A DNA stretch of 64,000 bases from an uncultured Saprospiraceae bacterium (GCA_937981555.1 CALJOK010000037.1:22623-86622); one strand, 5' to 3'; positions 8,806 to 16,722 are shown, counted from the stretch's first letter. Made by a program: numbers and translations. Notes: generated from the sequence alone by a model not told the origin.

Positions 8806-9309
8806 ATGAAAAGAATAGGATTGCTCTCAGATACACATAGTTATTTTGATGAAAAAATCTATGATTATTTTAGAGAGGTAGACGAGATTTGGCATGCAGG
8901 AGATATTGGTTCTATGCAAGTCGTTGAAAAATTAGAAGCATTCAAACCACTTCGTGCCGTTTATGGCAATATTGATAATGCGACAATACGAGCTTCTTTT
9001 CCGTTGAATAATATTTTTATGTGCGAAGAGGTGAAAATTTGGATCACCCATATAGGTGGTTATCCAGGAAGATATAATTCAAGAGTTCGAGAAGAAATGC
9101 CAATACATAATCCAGATATTTTTATAACAGGACATTCACATATATTAAAAATAATGCCTGATCGAAAAAATGACCTTTTACATATTAACCCAGGAGCAGC
9201 GGGGATTTCCGGTTTCCATAAGGTGAAAACGATGGTGAGATTTGCCATCGATGGAAAAAAAATAGAGGCGATGGAAGTAATTGAATTAGGTAAAAGAGGA
9301 GATGGTTAG
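8806..9309 (+). CDS. YfcE/MJ0936-family metallophosphoesterase
   Basis: The 167-residue enzyme contains all motifs of the calcineurin-like metallophosphoesterase fold: SDTH, HAGDIG, YGNID, THIGG and GHSH in order, which provide the dinuclear metal site. The size and motif spacing match the YfcE/MJ0936 subfamily of small phosphodiesterases with activity on model phosphodiesters. It is cytoplasmic. It lies 21 nt after a DUF4231 gene and is probably co-transcribed with it. The natural substrate is not known; the annotation phosphodiesterase is safe. Confidence 0.92.
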   Translation: MKRIGLLSDTHSYFDEKIYDYFREVDEIWHAGDIGSMQVVEKLEAFKPLRAVYGNIDNATIRASFPLNNIFMCEEVKIWITHIGGYPGRYNSRVREEMPIHNPDIFITGHSHILKIMPDRKNDLLHINPGAAGISGFHKVKTMVRFAIDGKKIEAMEVIELGKRGDG

Positions 9310-9778
9310 GAATTATCAAATATAATGTTCCGTATATATATTGTTATATATTCAAGTCTTTATCAAGTCAAAATAGAAAATTTAATAAAAAAAATATTTT
9401 TTTATTAAAACAAAATTCATAACTTCACCATCGCAAAGAGAAAGAATCCAAAATACTATGAGAAGGTTGGACCAATTTAATTTCCACTCTTCCACTAAAA
9501 ATCCATTCCAAAATATCTATTGACCCTCGATTATTATTATCCAAAGACCAAGGTTAGTTTGTCTTTAGCTTACTTGTATGTGTAAGTTAAATACTTTCAA
9601 ATTTGAATGAATCATTTACTAATGATTTTATTCCATGATTGAATTTGTTTTTCCAATTATTTATGATTGGTGAAATAATAATCTCTATGTCTTATTATAA
9701 ATTAGATAACCAGAAAACAAATACTTAAAACACATTCTCTTTGCAAGAGGTCACCCTTGAATTTTAGATTTTATAGCA
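9310..9778. promoter_or_regulatory. 469-bp intergenic region upstream of the curli regulator
   Basis: No gene is seen. The region is strongly AT-rich and carries several short symmetric elements: a 12-bp perfect palindrome TTCAAATTTGAA at 9596-9607, a 10-bp inverted pair GCAAAGAGAA (9433-9442) and TTCTCTTTGC (9735-9744) flanking about 290 bp, an AAAGAC/GTCTTT stem at 9543-9566, and CTTAC/GTAAG nearby. The space and palindromes suggest a regulated promoter for the response-regulator gene downstream. A consensus TAnnTTTG box was not found, so no start site is proposed. Confidence 0.4.
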
Positions 9779-10438
9779 ATGGAAAAAATTTCAATTTTAT
9801 TAGCTGACGACCATCATCTTTTTAGATATGGAATTAAGCAAATTTTTGAAAAAATAGAAACATTTCAAGTCGTAGGAGAAGCCGAATCAGCTGAAGAAGC
9901 TTTTTCATTATGCGTTGAATTACAGCCTGATATAGTGGTAATGGATATATCTTTTCCTAATTCTTGTGGGAAAGAATATGCTAAACGAATTGTCCAACTA
10001 TTAGAAATAAAAGTATTAGCATTGACCAGCCATATTGAAAATAATTATGTTATCGAAATGTTGAGAGCAGGTGCTTCAGGGTATTTAGTTAAAGATTCTA
10101 CTCCTGAAGAATTGATTAGAGCAATAAGAACGATTCATTCAGGACACAGTTATTTCTCAAGCAATCTTTCCAAAACAATCTTTGAAAATTCCAATAAAGA
10201 AAAAAAATTAGAAGAAGCCTCTTCACAATTTTCAGTTACAACTCGAGAATTAGAAATATTAAAATATGTTTCTGAAGAGATGACCAATAAGGAAATTGCT
10301 CATCAACTTTTTATCAGTCCTAGAACTGTTGAAACTCATAAGCGAAATTTGATGCAAAAATTGAAAGTGAGAAATGTAGTTGGCCTCGCCAAATATTATT
10401 TTCATTTCATACATCAACTTGACTCTACCATGAGTTAA
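9779..10438 (+). CDS. LuxR/NarL-family response regulator in the csgD position
   Basis: The 219-residue protein has an N-terminal receiver domain with the full phosphorylation set (D10, D11, phosphoacceptor D56 in VVMDISFP, T83, K105 in LVKD) and a C-terminal LuxR helix-turn-helix (TTRELEILKYVSEEMTNKEIA ... SPRTVETHKRN). It should act as a phosphorylation-controlled DNA-binding activator. It is the first gene of the curli-type locus, the position held by csgD in enterobacteria. Escherichia coli CsgD has a degenerate receiver; here all key residues are kept, so control by a histidine kinase is plausible. No cognate kinase is adjacent. That it activates the csg genes is inference from position. 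Confidence 0.88.
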   Translation: MEKISILLADDHHLFRYGIKQIFEKIETFQVVGEAESAEEAFSLCVELQPDIVVMDISFPNSCGKEYAKRIVQLLEIKVLALTSHIENNYVIEMLRAGASGYLVKDSTPEELIRAIRTIHSGHSYFSSNLSKTIFENSNKEKKLEEASSQFSVTTRELEILKYVSEEMTNKEIAHQLFISPRTVETHKRNLMQKLKVRNVVGLAKYYFHFIHQLDSTMS

Positions 10439-10563
10439 TTGTTTCTCATTCCAAACCGAATATTTTAGTGGATGTAATTCACTAAGGGAAATTACTTAAG
10501 GTGAAAATACGGATTTGTAGGTATGGTAAAACCAAAGTAGTTCCTATAACTTTAACGATTAGA

Positions 10564-10584
10564 ACGGCTTATCACACGAGCCGT
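10564..10584. promoter_or_regulatory. Hairpin upstream of the first curlin gene
   Basis: ACGGCT and AGCCGT form a 6-bp stem with a 9-nt loop, followed by CCCTATAATATTTTTT. It could be a weak terminator of the regulator gene or a structured leader for the curlin transcript. The T-rich tail favours terminator. The TATAAT-like run is not counted as a promoter, since Bacteroidota use a different -7 element. Confidence 0.4.
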
Positions 10585-10640
10585 CCCTATAATATTTTTT
10601 AATTAACAATTTTTACACACAGAAAAAAAAAAATTTAAAA

Positions 10641-11489
10641 ATGAAGAAATTAACCATTCTTTTCGCATTCGGTTTTGCGTGCACTATGTCTTTTGCACAA
10701 ACTAATTCAAGTAACACTCAACAAGAGGGAGATGACAATGCAACGTCTGTAACTCAAGTAGGTAACCAAAACGTTTCTTTTGTAAGACAAACAGGAAATG
10801 ATAATACTTTGTCTGCTGTTCAAACAGGAGCTGCTAACAATGGAGAAATGCAGTACACAGGAAATAACAATGCTGTAGCTTTAACTCAAATCGGAGATAA
10901 CAATAATAATATCAACCTTTTGACTGGAAACAACAATACATCAACTTCAACTTCTGAAGGTAACTTAAATATTATTCGTCAAGAAGCAGTTACAGATAAC
11001 AGTAACTTAGTTGGTTTTCAACAAGGAAACAATAACAAAATTGTTCAAAACATTACTGGTTCTGGTTTAGGTAACAACCAAACTGTTGCTAATTCTGTAG
11101 GTAATGATAACTTGGTAACTCAAGAAATGAGTGGAGAAAACAGTAACATGTTAGTAGATCAATTTGGAGATGCTAATACTACTATCTTACAACAAAATGG
11201 AGTTTCTAATAATGTAAGTGTATTACAAGAAGGAAACAATAATAATGTTATTGCTAATCAAAATGGAAATAACAATTTCGCAGGAGGACAAAATGATGTA
11301 GAATTAAGTCAAGTTGGAGATGAGAACGTTATCGAACTTTCTCAACAAGGAGACATGAATACTTCTGCAACTTTCCAAGTTGGAAATCAAAATGTATCTT
11401 CTAATAATCAGAATGGATCAAGCCACATTAACTTAGTTAACCAAACTGGTGCTAGAAATACTGTTGGTGTAACTCAATCTGAAAATTAA
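10641..11489 (+). CDS. csgA: Curlin-repeat amyloid subunit (CsgA-like)
   Basis: The 282-residue secreted protein has a signal peptide ending MSFAQ (about residues 1-20) and is otherwise made of roughly twenty 11-residue-scale curlin half-repeats with Q-x-G-x-x-N spacing, for example QVGNQNVSF, QTGNDNTLS and QIGDNNNNI. It is poor in charged and aromatic residues and very rich in Asn and Gln. Such repeats stack as beta-strands in curli amyloid fibres. It is about twice the length of E. coli CsgA (about 150), with more repeats. It lies between a csgD-like regulator and a second curlin gene, with csgE, csgF and csgG following, so it is the likely major subunit. Repeat regularity drops around residues 110-135. 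Confidence 0.88.
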   Translation: MKKLTILFAFGFACTMSFAQTNSSNTQQEGDDNATSVTQVGNQNVSFVRQTGNDNTLSAVQTGAANNGEMQYTGNNNAVALTQIGDNNNNINLLTGNNNTSTSTSEGNLNIIRQEAVTDNSNLVGFQQGNNNKIVQNITGSGLGNNQTVANSVGNDNLVTQEMSGENSNMLVDQFGDANTTILQQNGVSNNVSVLQEGNNNNVIANQNGNNNFAGGQNDVELSQVGDENVIELSQQGDMNTSATFQVGNQNVSSNNQNGSSHINLVNQTGARNTVGVTQSEN

Positions 11490-11495
11490 TAAATC

Positions 11496-11573
11496 GTTGG
11501 ACGTTGAACATTCAATTTTTTATGACTTCTAGCTAAATAGCTATCGTAAAATATGTAATGTGAAACGTCCAAC
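11496..11573. promoter_or_regulatory. Branched hairpin between the two curlin genes
   Basis: GTTGGACGTT (11496-11505) pairs perfectly with AACGTCCAAC (11564-11573), extended outward by AAATC/GATTT with one bulge; inside lies a second hairpin TAGCT-AAAT-AGCTA (11530-11543). It fills most of the 96-bp gap between the curlin genes. It could act as a partial terminator or protect the upstream mRNA, making the first curlin more abundant than the second. Confidence 0.6.
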
Positions 11574-11585
11574 GGATTTTATACC

Positions 11586-12143
11586 ATGAAATTTAATTTC
11601 AAAAAATGGATCACAGTTTTATCTATTAGTTGCTTTTTAGCGACAGGTCTTTTTAGTCAAACTTTGACTCAAGATGACTTGATAAAAACTGCTGACGAAT
11701 TAATTGAAGCGGATCTGAATGGTAATGGAAACGAAGCCTATGTGAATCAAATTGGAATAAAGAATACGGTAAGTATTGTTCAAGATCAACAAGGCACTTC
11801 TTCTGAAAACTTGGTTAAGGTTTTGCAAGTAGGTAAACGAAATCTTGCTGCTGTCAAGCAGTCAGGAATGCTTAATCAAACCGTAGTTCTTCAGAATGGA
11901 AATAGAAATGAATATACGTTGAATTTGGAAGGTTCTGAAAACACTTTTGTCATCAAACAAGAAGGAAGACGAAATGTGATTAATCAGAATTTAACCAATA
12001 CTTCTAATACTTATATTGAATTGATTCAGCAGGGTAACGACAATGAAATTACCCATACACAAGATGGTCTTACTGAACAAAATATTATCGTCCGACAAGT
12101 TGGTGATAATATGTCAGTTCAGGTAATTCAATCGAATAATTAG
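11586..12143 (+). CDS. csgB: Second curlin-repeat protein (CsgB-like)
   Basis: The 185-residue protein has a signal peptide (hydrophobic core WITVLSISCFLATGLFSQ) and curlin half-repeats such as QIGIKNTVS, QVGKRNLAAV, QNGNRNEYT and QEGRRNVIN. Compared with the larger upstream curlin it is shorter and richer in Arg and Lys within the repeats (GKRN, NRNE, GRRN), the kind of bias seen in nucleator CsgB relative to CsgA. I therefore infer a minor or nucleator subunit; the sequence does not prove it. It is separated from csgA by a hairpin and from csgE by a good terminator, so the two subunit genes form their own transcriptional block. Confidence 0.8.
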   Translation: MKFNFKKWITVLSISCFLATGLFSQTLTQDDLIKTADELIEADLNGNGNEAYVNQIGIKNTVSIVQDQQGTSSENLVKVLQVGKRNLAAVKQSGMLNQTVVLQNGNRNEYTLNLEGSENTFVIKQEGRRNVINQNLTNTSNTYIELIQQGNDNEITHTQDGLTEQNIIVRQVGDNMSVQVIQSNN

Positions 12144-12162
12144 AAAATTGAAACAATTGTTT

Positions 12163-12205
12163 AGTCGTAAGTAGTTGGTTATCAATTATTTACGACTAGT
12201 TTTTG
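12163..12205 (+). terminator. Terminator after the curlin subunit genes
   Basis: AGTCGTAA pairs with TTACGACT across an 18-20 nt loop, followed directly by a TTTTTGTTTTT run. This is a standard intrinsic terminator shape. It implies that csgE-csgF-csgG are transcribed separately or by read-through. Confidence 0.7.
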
Positions 12206-12251
12206 TTTTTAGATACAGAAAGAATTTACTATTTGAGAAAACACTAAAATA

Positions 12252-13151
12252 ATGGAAAACGCATTTTTTAATAATAAAAATATGCCTCCAAATTCTATTT
12301 GGGATTCTATTGTTTTGACTTTTTTCAAAATAAGATCAGCATTGATTTGTCGTAGATTCTTAAAGAATACGATTGTAATATTATACATTACTTTTTGTAG
12401 TAGTCTATCGACAATCCATGCTTTTGACTCTACGAGTGTAAAAGTATGGATTGATTTTATTGAAGAAAATGATACTGTTTTTGTCAAAGCATTGGGTATC
12501 AATATGACAGAAGATTCCATCTCCTTAAAATGGGAAATGGATATTCACAAAGAAACCAAGGCAGGATATTTTGACAAAAAATTAAATGGAGAGATGGTCG
12601 CTGAACCATACTATCCTCATATCATTACTAGTACTTCAATCGATTTAAAAAAGCTAGAATACTTTGTTATTATCTTTAAAGTATTTAACTTGAAGAATGA
12701 ATTGGTTAACGCGGATACACTTCTAAGTACTGAAGTTAATCCGAGCTTAGTTCAACCTCCCCCTCCTGAACCTCCAATCGCAAAAAAAGACTTACCGAAA
12801 CCTAGAAACAATCTTGATGCAATAGAAATCGATGGATTGATTTTAGATGAAACAAGATCAAAAATAGGAAGAGATTTTTACGAAATTTTTTACAACAGAT
12901 GGAATCCTCCGTCTGGTGCCAGAGATTTTTTAATCACTATTCGTGAGTTACCAAGCAGAGGACTTGGAGCAAGAGTCTCTATTGAAGTGAATGAAAATGT
13001 AATCCTTCATCGGTTTCTTCAACCTCGAAATGGACTAATTGAAGAAGAAGCCAATTTTACAATTTCATATATCAAGAATTATTTAAAACGAAATGAAAAT
13101 TTAAAACAAGATATGGAGGCAGGGGATACGATGGGAAGTGGAATTTTTTAA
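12252..13151 (+). CDS. csgE: CsgE with an N-terminal CsgH/CsgC-like domain
   Basis: CsgE caps the periplasmic side of the CsgG channel and guides curlin for export. Residues about 190-299 match it: IDGLILDETRSKIGRDFYEIF, RW, LITIRELPSR, and NENVILHRFLQPR resemble the E. coli protein. Ahead of this lie a membrane or signal segment (about 40-57), a domain of about 100 residues (58-160) and a Pro-rich hinge (QPPPPEPP). The first domain looks like the beta-sandwich of CsgH/CsgC curlin-folding inhibitors (SISLKWEMDIHKETKAG, then strands with YFVIIFKVFN), so the gene seems to fuse an anti-aggregation module to the secretion adaptor. The CsgE call is strong; the CsgH call is by recall of fold pattern. 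The protein is twice the usual CsgE length. csgF begins 11 nt later. Confidence 0.82.
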   Translation: MENAFFNNKNMPPNSIWDSIVLTFFKIRSALICRRFLKNTIVILYITFCSSLSTIHAFDSTSVKVWIDFIEENDTVFVKALGINMTEDSISLKWEMDIHKETKAGYFDKKLNGEMVAEPYYPHIITSTSIDLKKLEYFVIIFKVFNLKNELVNADTLLSTEVNPSLVQPPPPEPPIAKKDLPKPRNNLDAIEIDGLILDETRSKIGRDFYEIFYNRWNPPSGARDFLITIRELPSRGLGARVSIEVNENVILHRFLQPRNGLIEEEANFTISYIKNYLKRNENLKQDMEAGDTMGSGIF

Positions 13152-13162
13152 AAAAAGAAATT

Positions 13163-13576
13163 ATGAAAAAGCATTTACATCTTATACTTATTGGAGTTTT
13201 TAGCCTTTTGGCATTTTCAAATTTGCAGGCGCAAGACTTTGTTTATACACCCAAAAATCCAGCTTTTGGAGGAGATACTTTTAATTATAATTGGTTATTA
13301 AGTTCTGCTCAATCTCAAAATTTATTGGAAGAAGATGATTCCGGTAATAGTCAGTCTTCACTTGAATCATTCACAGAATCTTTGGAGCGTCAGATTTTAA
13401 GCAACTTGTCACGGCAGATTGCTGGTAGTCAATTTGGCGAAACAACTTTGGATGATGGTACTTACCAAGTGGGTAGTTTTGGATTAGATGTTATTTCTAC
13501 CTTGGACGGTTTGTCTATAACTATTACCGATCCTACAACTGGTGAAACGACTCAAATAATTGTTCCATACTACTAA
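13163..13576 (+). CDS. csgF: Curli assembly factor CsgF
   Basis: The 137-residue secreted protein has a signal peptide ending SNLQAQ and then the diagnostic CsgF start: FVYTPKNPAFGGDTFNYNWLLSSAQSQN, whose N-terminal part lines the CsgG constriction and anchors CsgF at the outer face. The remainder includes a serine-rich linker, an ESLERQILSNLSRQI helix and a small beta domain that displays the nucleator. Length matches E. coli CsgF (about 138). It is 11 nt after csgE. The 155-bp gap to csgG contains a hairpin. Confidence 0.92.
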   Translation: MKKHLHLILIGVFSLLAFSNLQAQDFVYTPKNPAFGGDTFNYNWLLSSAQSQNLLEEDDSGNSQSSLESFTESLERQILSNLSRQIAGSQFGETTLDDGTYQVGSFGLDVISTLDGLSITITDPTTGETTQIIVPYY

Positions 13577-13654
13577 TTAAGAAATTTTAAAAAGAGAATC
13601 TCTAAACTGTCTATTCCTAAATCATTTCACCTATTGTTAAATTTATTTATTTAA

Positions 13655-13696
13655 ATAAAGACTGATGATTAGTTAAATCTATTTGTTAGTCTTTAT
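13655..13696. promoter_or_regulatory. Hairpin in the csgF-csgG gap
   Basis: ATAAAGACT (13655-13663) pairs exactly with AGTCTTTAT (13688-13696) around a 24-nt loop. No T run follows. It may attenuate read-through into csgG or stabilise the csgEF message. Confidence 0.5.
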
Positions 13697-13731
13697 CAAT
13701 TTTTGATACCGATTAAAATATTCAACTTATC

Positions 13732-15168
13732 ATGAAGCGAATTGATTTTTCCATGAAAATTATTTTGACATTTCTACTCTTTTTTTTGTGGAGTGGCTGT
13801 GGAAGGGTAGTTTATCAACCGATAAAAAATACAAGTGCTCGTCTAGGAGAGGCTACTGAAAGTACTATTCGGTTAAAAAGTTTACCTCCTCCTAAAGATA
13901 AGATTGTTGTTGCCGTTTATAAATTTAGAGATCAAACAGGTCAATATAAACCTTCCAATACTGGGGCAAGTTGGTCAACTGCGGTGACCCAAGGAGCTAC
14001 CACAATTTTGATAAAAGCTTTAGAAAACTCTAACTGGTTTGTTCCAATTGAAAGAGAGAATGTCAGTAATCTTCTAAATGAACGAAAAATAATTCGATCT
14101 AGTCATAGTCAATATTCTGCAGGTAACGGAGGAAATGCTGCGGTACTTCCTGCACTTCTTTTTGCAGGAGTGATTTTGGAAGGAGGAATAATTTCTTATG
14201 ATTCTAATGTGATTACTGGTGGAGCAGGGCTTCGGTATTTTGGAACTGGTGGAGGATCTCAATATCGACAAGATCGTGTAACAGTATATTTACGGGCAGT
14301 CTCAACAAGTAATGGTAAGATTCTTAAAACAGTATACACTTCAAAAACGATCCTTTCTCAAGCTGTTGATATGGGGATTTTTCGCTTTGTGAAATTTGGA
14401 AGATTATTGGAAGCTGAGACAGGATATACTTATAATGAGCCTTCAGATATGGCGGTGACGGAAGCGATAGAAAAAGCGGTAGAGAGTTTGATCATTGAAG
14501 GAATCGAAGACAAGCTTTGGGATTTGAAAGAACCAAGAATGATTGTTGACAAATCAATTTTGGAATATAAAAAAGAAAGAGAGATGATCCCCAAGACAGA
14601 TATTTTTGGGAAAGAAATGAACAACCGCAGAAAAAATTGGATGGTTGGAGCATCATCTGCTAGCCTATATTATATGGGAGATTATCCTGGCTCAAAATTA
14701 AGAACGGGAATTGGCTTGCAATTAAAATATTCGCCAAATCCTTCTTTTAGTGGTTATCTGAATTATGGTTTAAGTGAAATGGCAACAGAGCAATACTATA
14801 ATGCAGATGTAACTTACTTGGAGCTTGGAGGCGAGTATCGCTTACTTCCATTTGATGTTTTTACGCCTTATGTTTTTGGAGGAGGAGGACTGATTACTGA
14901 AAATGTAACAGGACGTTTTGACCTCGGAAACCAATTTTATCAAAAAGTAAATATTGGAGGTGGCATCGAATATATGTTGAATAATAATGTTGGCATCCGA
15001 GCCTCGGTAGACTACAATTATATTTTTAGCGATGAGTTTGATGATGTCCAGCAAGGAAAATATAATGACTTTTATTGGAGAGGAAATCTTGGTTTGAATT
15101 TTTACTTTGGTGGAAAAATCAAAGGTCAGAAAAAATTCGACTTCGATAAAAATAAAGATGACTTTTAA
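13732..15168 (+). CDS. csgG: Curli secretion channel CsgG with extra C-terminal beta-barrel
   Basis: CsgG is the nonameric outer membrane lipoprotein pore for curlin export. The lipobox LWSGC places the lipidated cysteine at residue 23. Residues about 24-285 follow the CsgG pattern: VVAVYKFRDQTGQYK, SWSTAVTQGATTILIKALE, FVPIERENVSNLLNERKIIR and VTVYLRAVSTSNGKIL. From about residue 297 the protein continues for about 180 residues with alternating aromatic/glycine strands (WMVGASSASLYYMGDY, YLELGGEYRLL, YVFGGGGLI, VGIRASVDYNYIF) typical of an 8-strand OmpA-like barrel. E. coli CsgG (277 residues) has no such domain. Each of nine subunits would then bring its own small barrel. The next gene starts 11 nt later. 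Confidence 0.92.
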   Translation: MKRIDFSMKIILTFLLFFLWSGCGRVVYQPIKNTSARLGEATESTIRLKSLPPPKDKIVVAVYKFRDQTGQYKPSNTGASWSTAVTQGATTILIKALENSNWFVPIERENVSNLLNERKIIRSSHSQYSAGNGGNAAVLPALLFAGVILEGGIISYDSNVITGGAGLRYFGTGGGSQYRQDRVTVYLRAVSTSNGKILKTVYTSKTILSQAVDMGIFRFVKFGRLLEAETGYTYNEPSDMAVTEAIEKAVESLIIEGIEDKLWDLKEPRMIVDKSILEYKKEREMIPKTDIFGKEMNNRRKNWMVGASSASLYYMGDYPGSKLRTGIGLQLKYSPNPSFSGYLNYGLSEMATEQYYNADVTYLELGGEYRLLPFDVFTPYVFGGGGLITENVTGRFDLGNQFYQKVNIGGGIEYMLNNNVGIRASVDYNYIFSDEFDDVQQGKYNDFYWRGNLGLNFYFGGKIKGQKKFDFDKNKDDF

Positions 15169-15179
15169 AAATCCTAAAA

Positions 15180-16661
15180 ATGAAAAATAAAATAATACTT
15201 AGCATTTATTTGATTATTCTCTTAGTGTCTTCTTGTCGAGAAGATGATTTTATTCCAGATACATTTGGTTCTGTTTTCGGTCAGGTTTTGGTAGATGGTT
15301 CTAATTCTGCCATTGAAGATGCAACGATAACGACTAATCCTCCGACGAATATTTTAGCGACAGATGAACTGGGACGCTTTGCAATGGAAGATATTAAAAC
15401 AGGGAATTATACCTTGAGAGTAGAGAAACTTGGTTTTGTAACCAAGGTTGAAAATATTGCGATTCTTAATGGAAACTCAATAAATGTTGTCATCAAATTA
15501 ATTCCAGATTCTTTGGCAAATACTCCACCAACTATTGCTACTTCACCTGTGCCGATGGATGGAATTAAGGAGTTGGATACTTCGGTTTCATTGAGTTGGA
15601 TGGCAGAAGATACTGATGGTGACGTTTTGACTTATGATTTAAAATTATTCAATTTCGATCAAACGGAGGTGACTACTATTGCTGAAGATTTAACATCGCC
15701 TAATTTTGAATTATCTGATTTGAGCTTTGGGAGTGTTTACTTCTGGCAGGTAATTGTAAAAGATGGAAAATCAAATCCAGTTAATGGTGATTTATGGAGT
15801 TTTGAAACAGCAGCATTTCCAGACCATCGATTTTTATTTACGAGAGTTGAAAATGGAAACTATAATATTTTCTCTTCTGACATAGATGGAAACTCTATTC
15901 AGTTAACCAATAACTCAGCAAATAATTGGCGTCCTAGGATGAATCCTGATAGAGATAAAATTGCGTTTCTATCTAACGTTGGTTTGGAAACTCATTTATA
16001 TATGATGAATCGAGATGGAAGTGAAGTAGAACAAATCTCTAATCTTCCAGTCATGGGAAGTAACATTTTTGATTTGGATTTTGCTTGGTCTCCAGATGGT
16101 GAAAAACTACTTTACATGAATGGAAACAAATTGTATACAGTAAACAGAGATGGAACTGGAACATTACTTTTTGCAGAAGCACCTAATGGATTTGTCTATT
16201 CTGAATGTGATTGGACGATTGTTGATGATAAAATTATGGCAAGAATGGTTGGGGATAATTTGTATAATTCAATTATTTATATGTACGAGTCTAATGGAAA
16301 TTTTGTCCAATCTCTTTTAACTGATATTCCAGGAAGTACAGGAGGTGCGGTTTTTTCAGTACCTGGAAATAAAATTATGTACACCCAAGATGTTTCAGGT
16401 TATGAAGTTCCAGATGGTCGACAATTGGATGCAAGAATATTATTGAGAGAATTTAATAATCCAGTTCCTTTAGATTTATCTTATGATAAAGTTACTGGGA
16501 CTAATGATTTGGATGCTCGATTTTCTCCAGATGGAGCGTGGGTGATTTTTACAAATACGAATAATGACGGTATTTCTCAAAAGGATATTTACCGTATGAA
16601 AATAGATGGGATGGATCGAGAATTACTTTTTGAAAATGCGGAAATGCCAGATTGGAAGTGA
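15180..16661 (+). CDS. Lipoprotein with carboxypeptidase-regulatory, FN3 and TolB-like repeats
   Basis: The 493-residue product is a lipoprotein (LVSSC, Cys19). Residues about 30-105 match the CarboxypepD_reg-like fold (GSVFGQVLVDGSNSAIEDA ... LGRFAMEDIKTGNYTLRVEK), about 115-215 an FN3-like domain (LSWMAEDTDGDVLTYDLKL), and 220-493 a series of WD40/PD40 blades (NIFSSDIDGNSIQLT, LYMMNRDGSEVEQIS, FAWSPDGEKLLYM, FSPDGAWVIF). Start is 11 nt after csgG, so it is translated from the same message. TolB-like propellers bind proteins at the envelope, so it may be an accessory curli factor. That role is inference; no canonical csg protein has this layout that I know. Confidence 0.85.
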   Translation: MKNKIILSIYLIILLVSSCREDDFIPDTFGSVFGQVLVDGSNSAIEDATITTNPPTNILATDELGRFAMEDIKTGNYTLRVEKLGFVTKVENIAILNGNSINVVIKLIPDSLANTPPTIATSPVPMDGIKELDTSVSLSWMAEDTDGDVLTYDLKLFNFDQTEVTTIAEDLTSPNFELSDLSFGSVYFWQVIVKDGKSNPVNGDLWSFETAAFPDHRFLFTRVENGNYNIFSSDIDGNSIQLTNNSANNWRPRMNPDRDKIAFLSNVGLETHLYMMNRDGSEVEQISNLPVMGSNIFDLDFAWSPDGEKLLYMNGNKLYTVNRDGTGTLLFAEAPNGFVYSECDWTIVDDKIMARMVGDNLYNSIIYMYESNGNFVQSLLTDIPGSTGGAVFSVPGNKIMYTQDVSGYEVPDGRQLDARILLREFNNPVPLDLSYDKVTGTNDLDARFSPDGAWVIFTNTNNDGISQKDIYRMKIDGMDRELLFENAEMPDWK

Positions 16662-16686
16662 TTTTTTTTTGATAAAGAAAATAATT

Positions 16687-16722
16687 AAAAACCATTGTCT
16701 AGAAATAAACAATGGTTTTTTT
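16687..16722 (+). terminator. Terminator closing the curli-type locus
   Basis: AAAAACCATTGT and ACAATGGTTTTT form a 12-bp stem with a 10-nt loop followed by a T run. It lies 25 nt after the TolB-like lipoprotein gene and marks the end of the csgE-F-G transcript. Confidence 0.85.

Noticed and set aside
8311..9309. DUF4231 plus phosphodiesterase as a defence system
   Set aside because: SLATT-type proteins can occur in defence loci, but YfcE-type phosphodiesterases are housekeeping-like, and no nucleotide-synthase or other defence gene is adjacent.
10587..10596. TATAAT-like -10 box before the first curlin gene
   Set aside because: Bacteroidota promoters use a TAnnTTTG element rather than TATAAT, and the run is part of an AT-rich tail of a hairpin.
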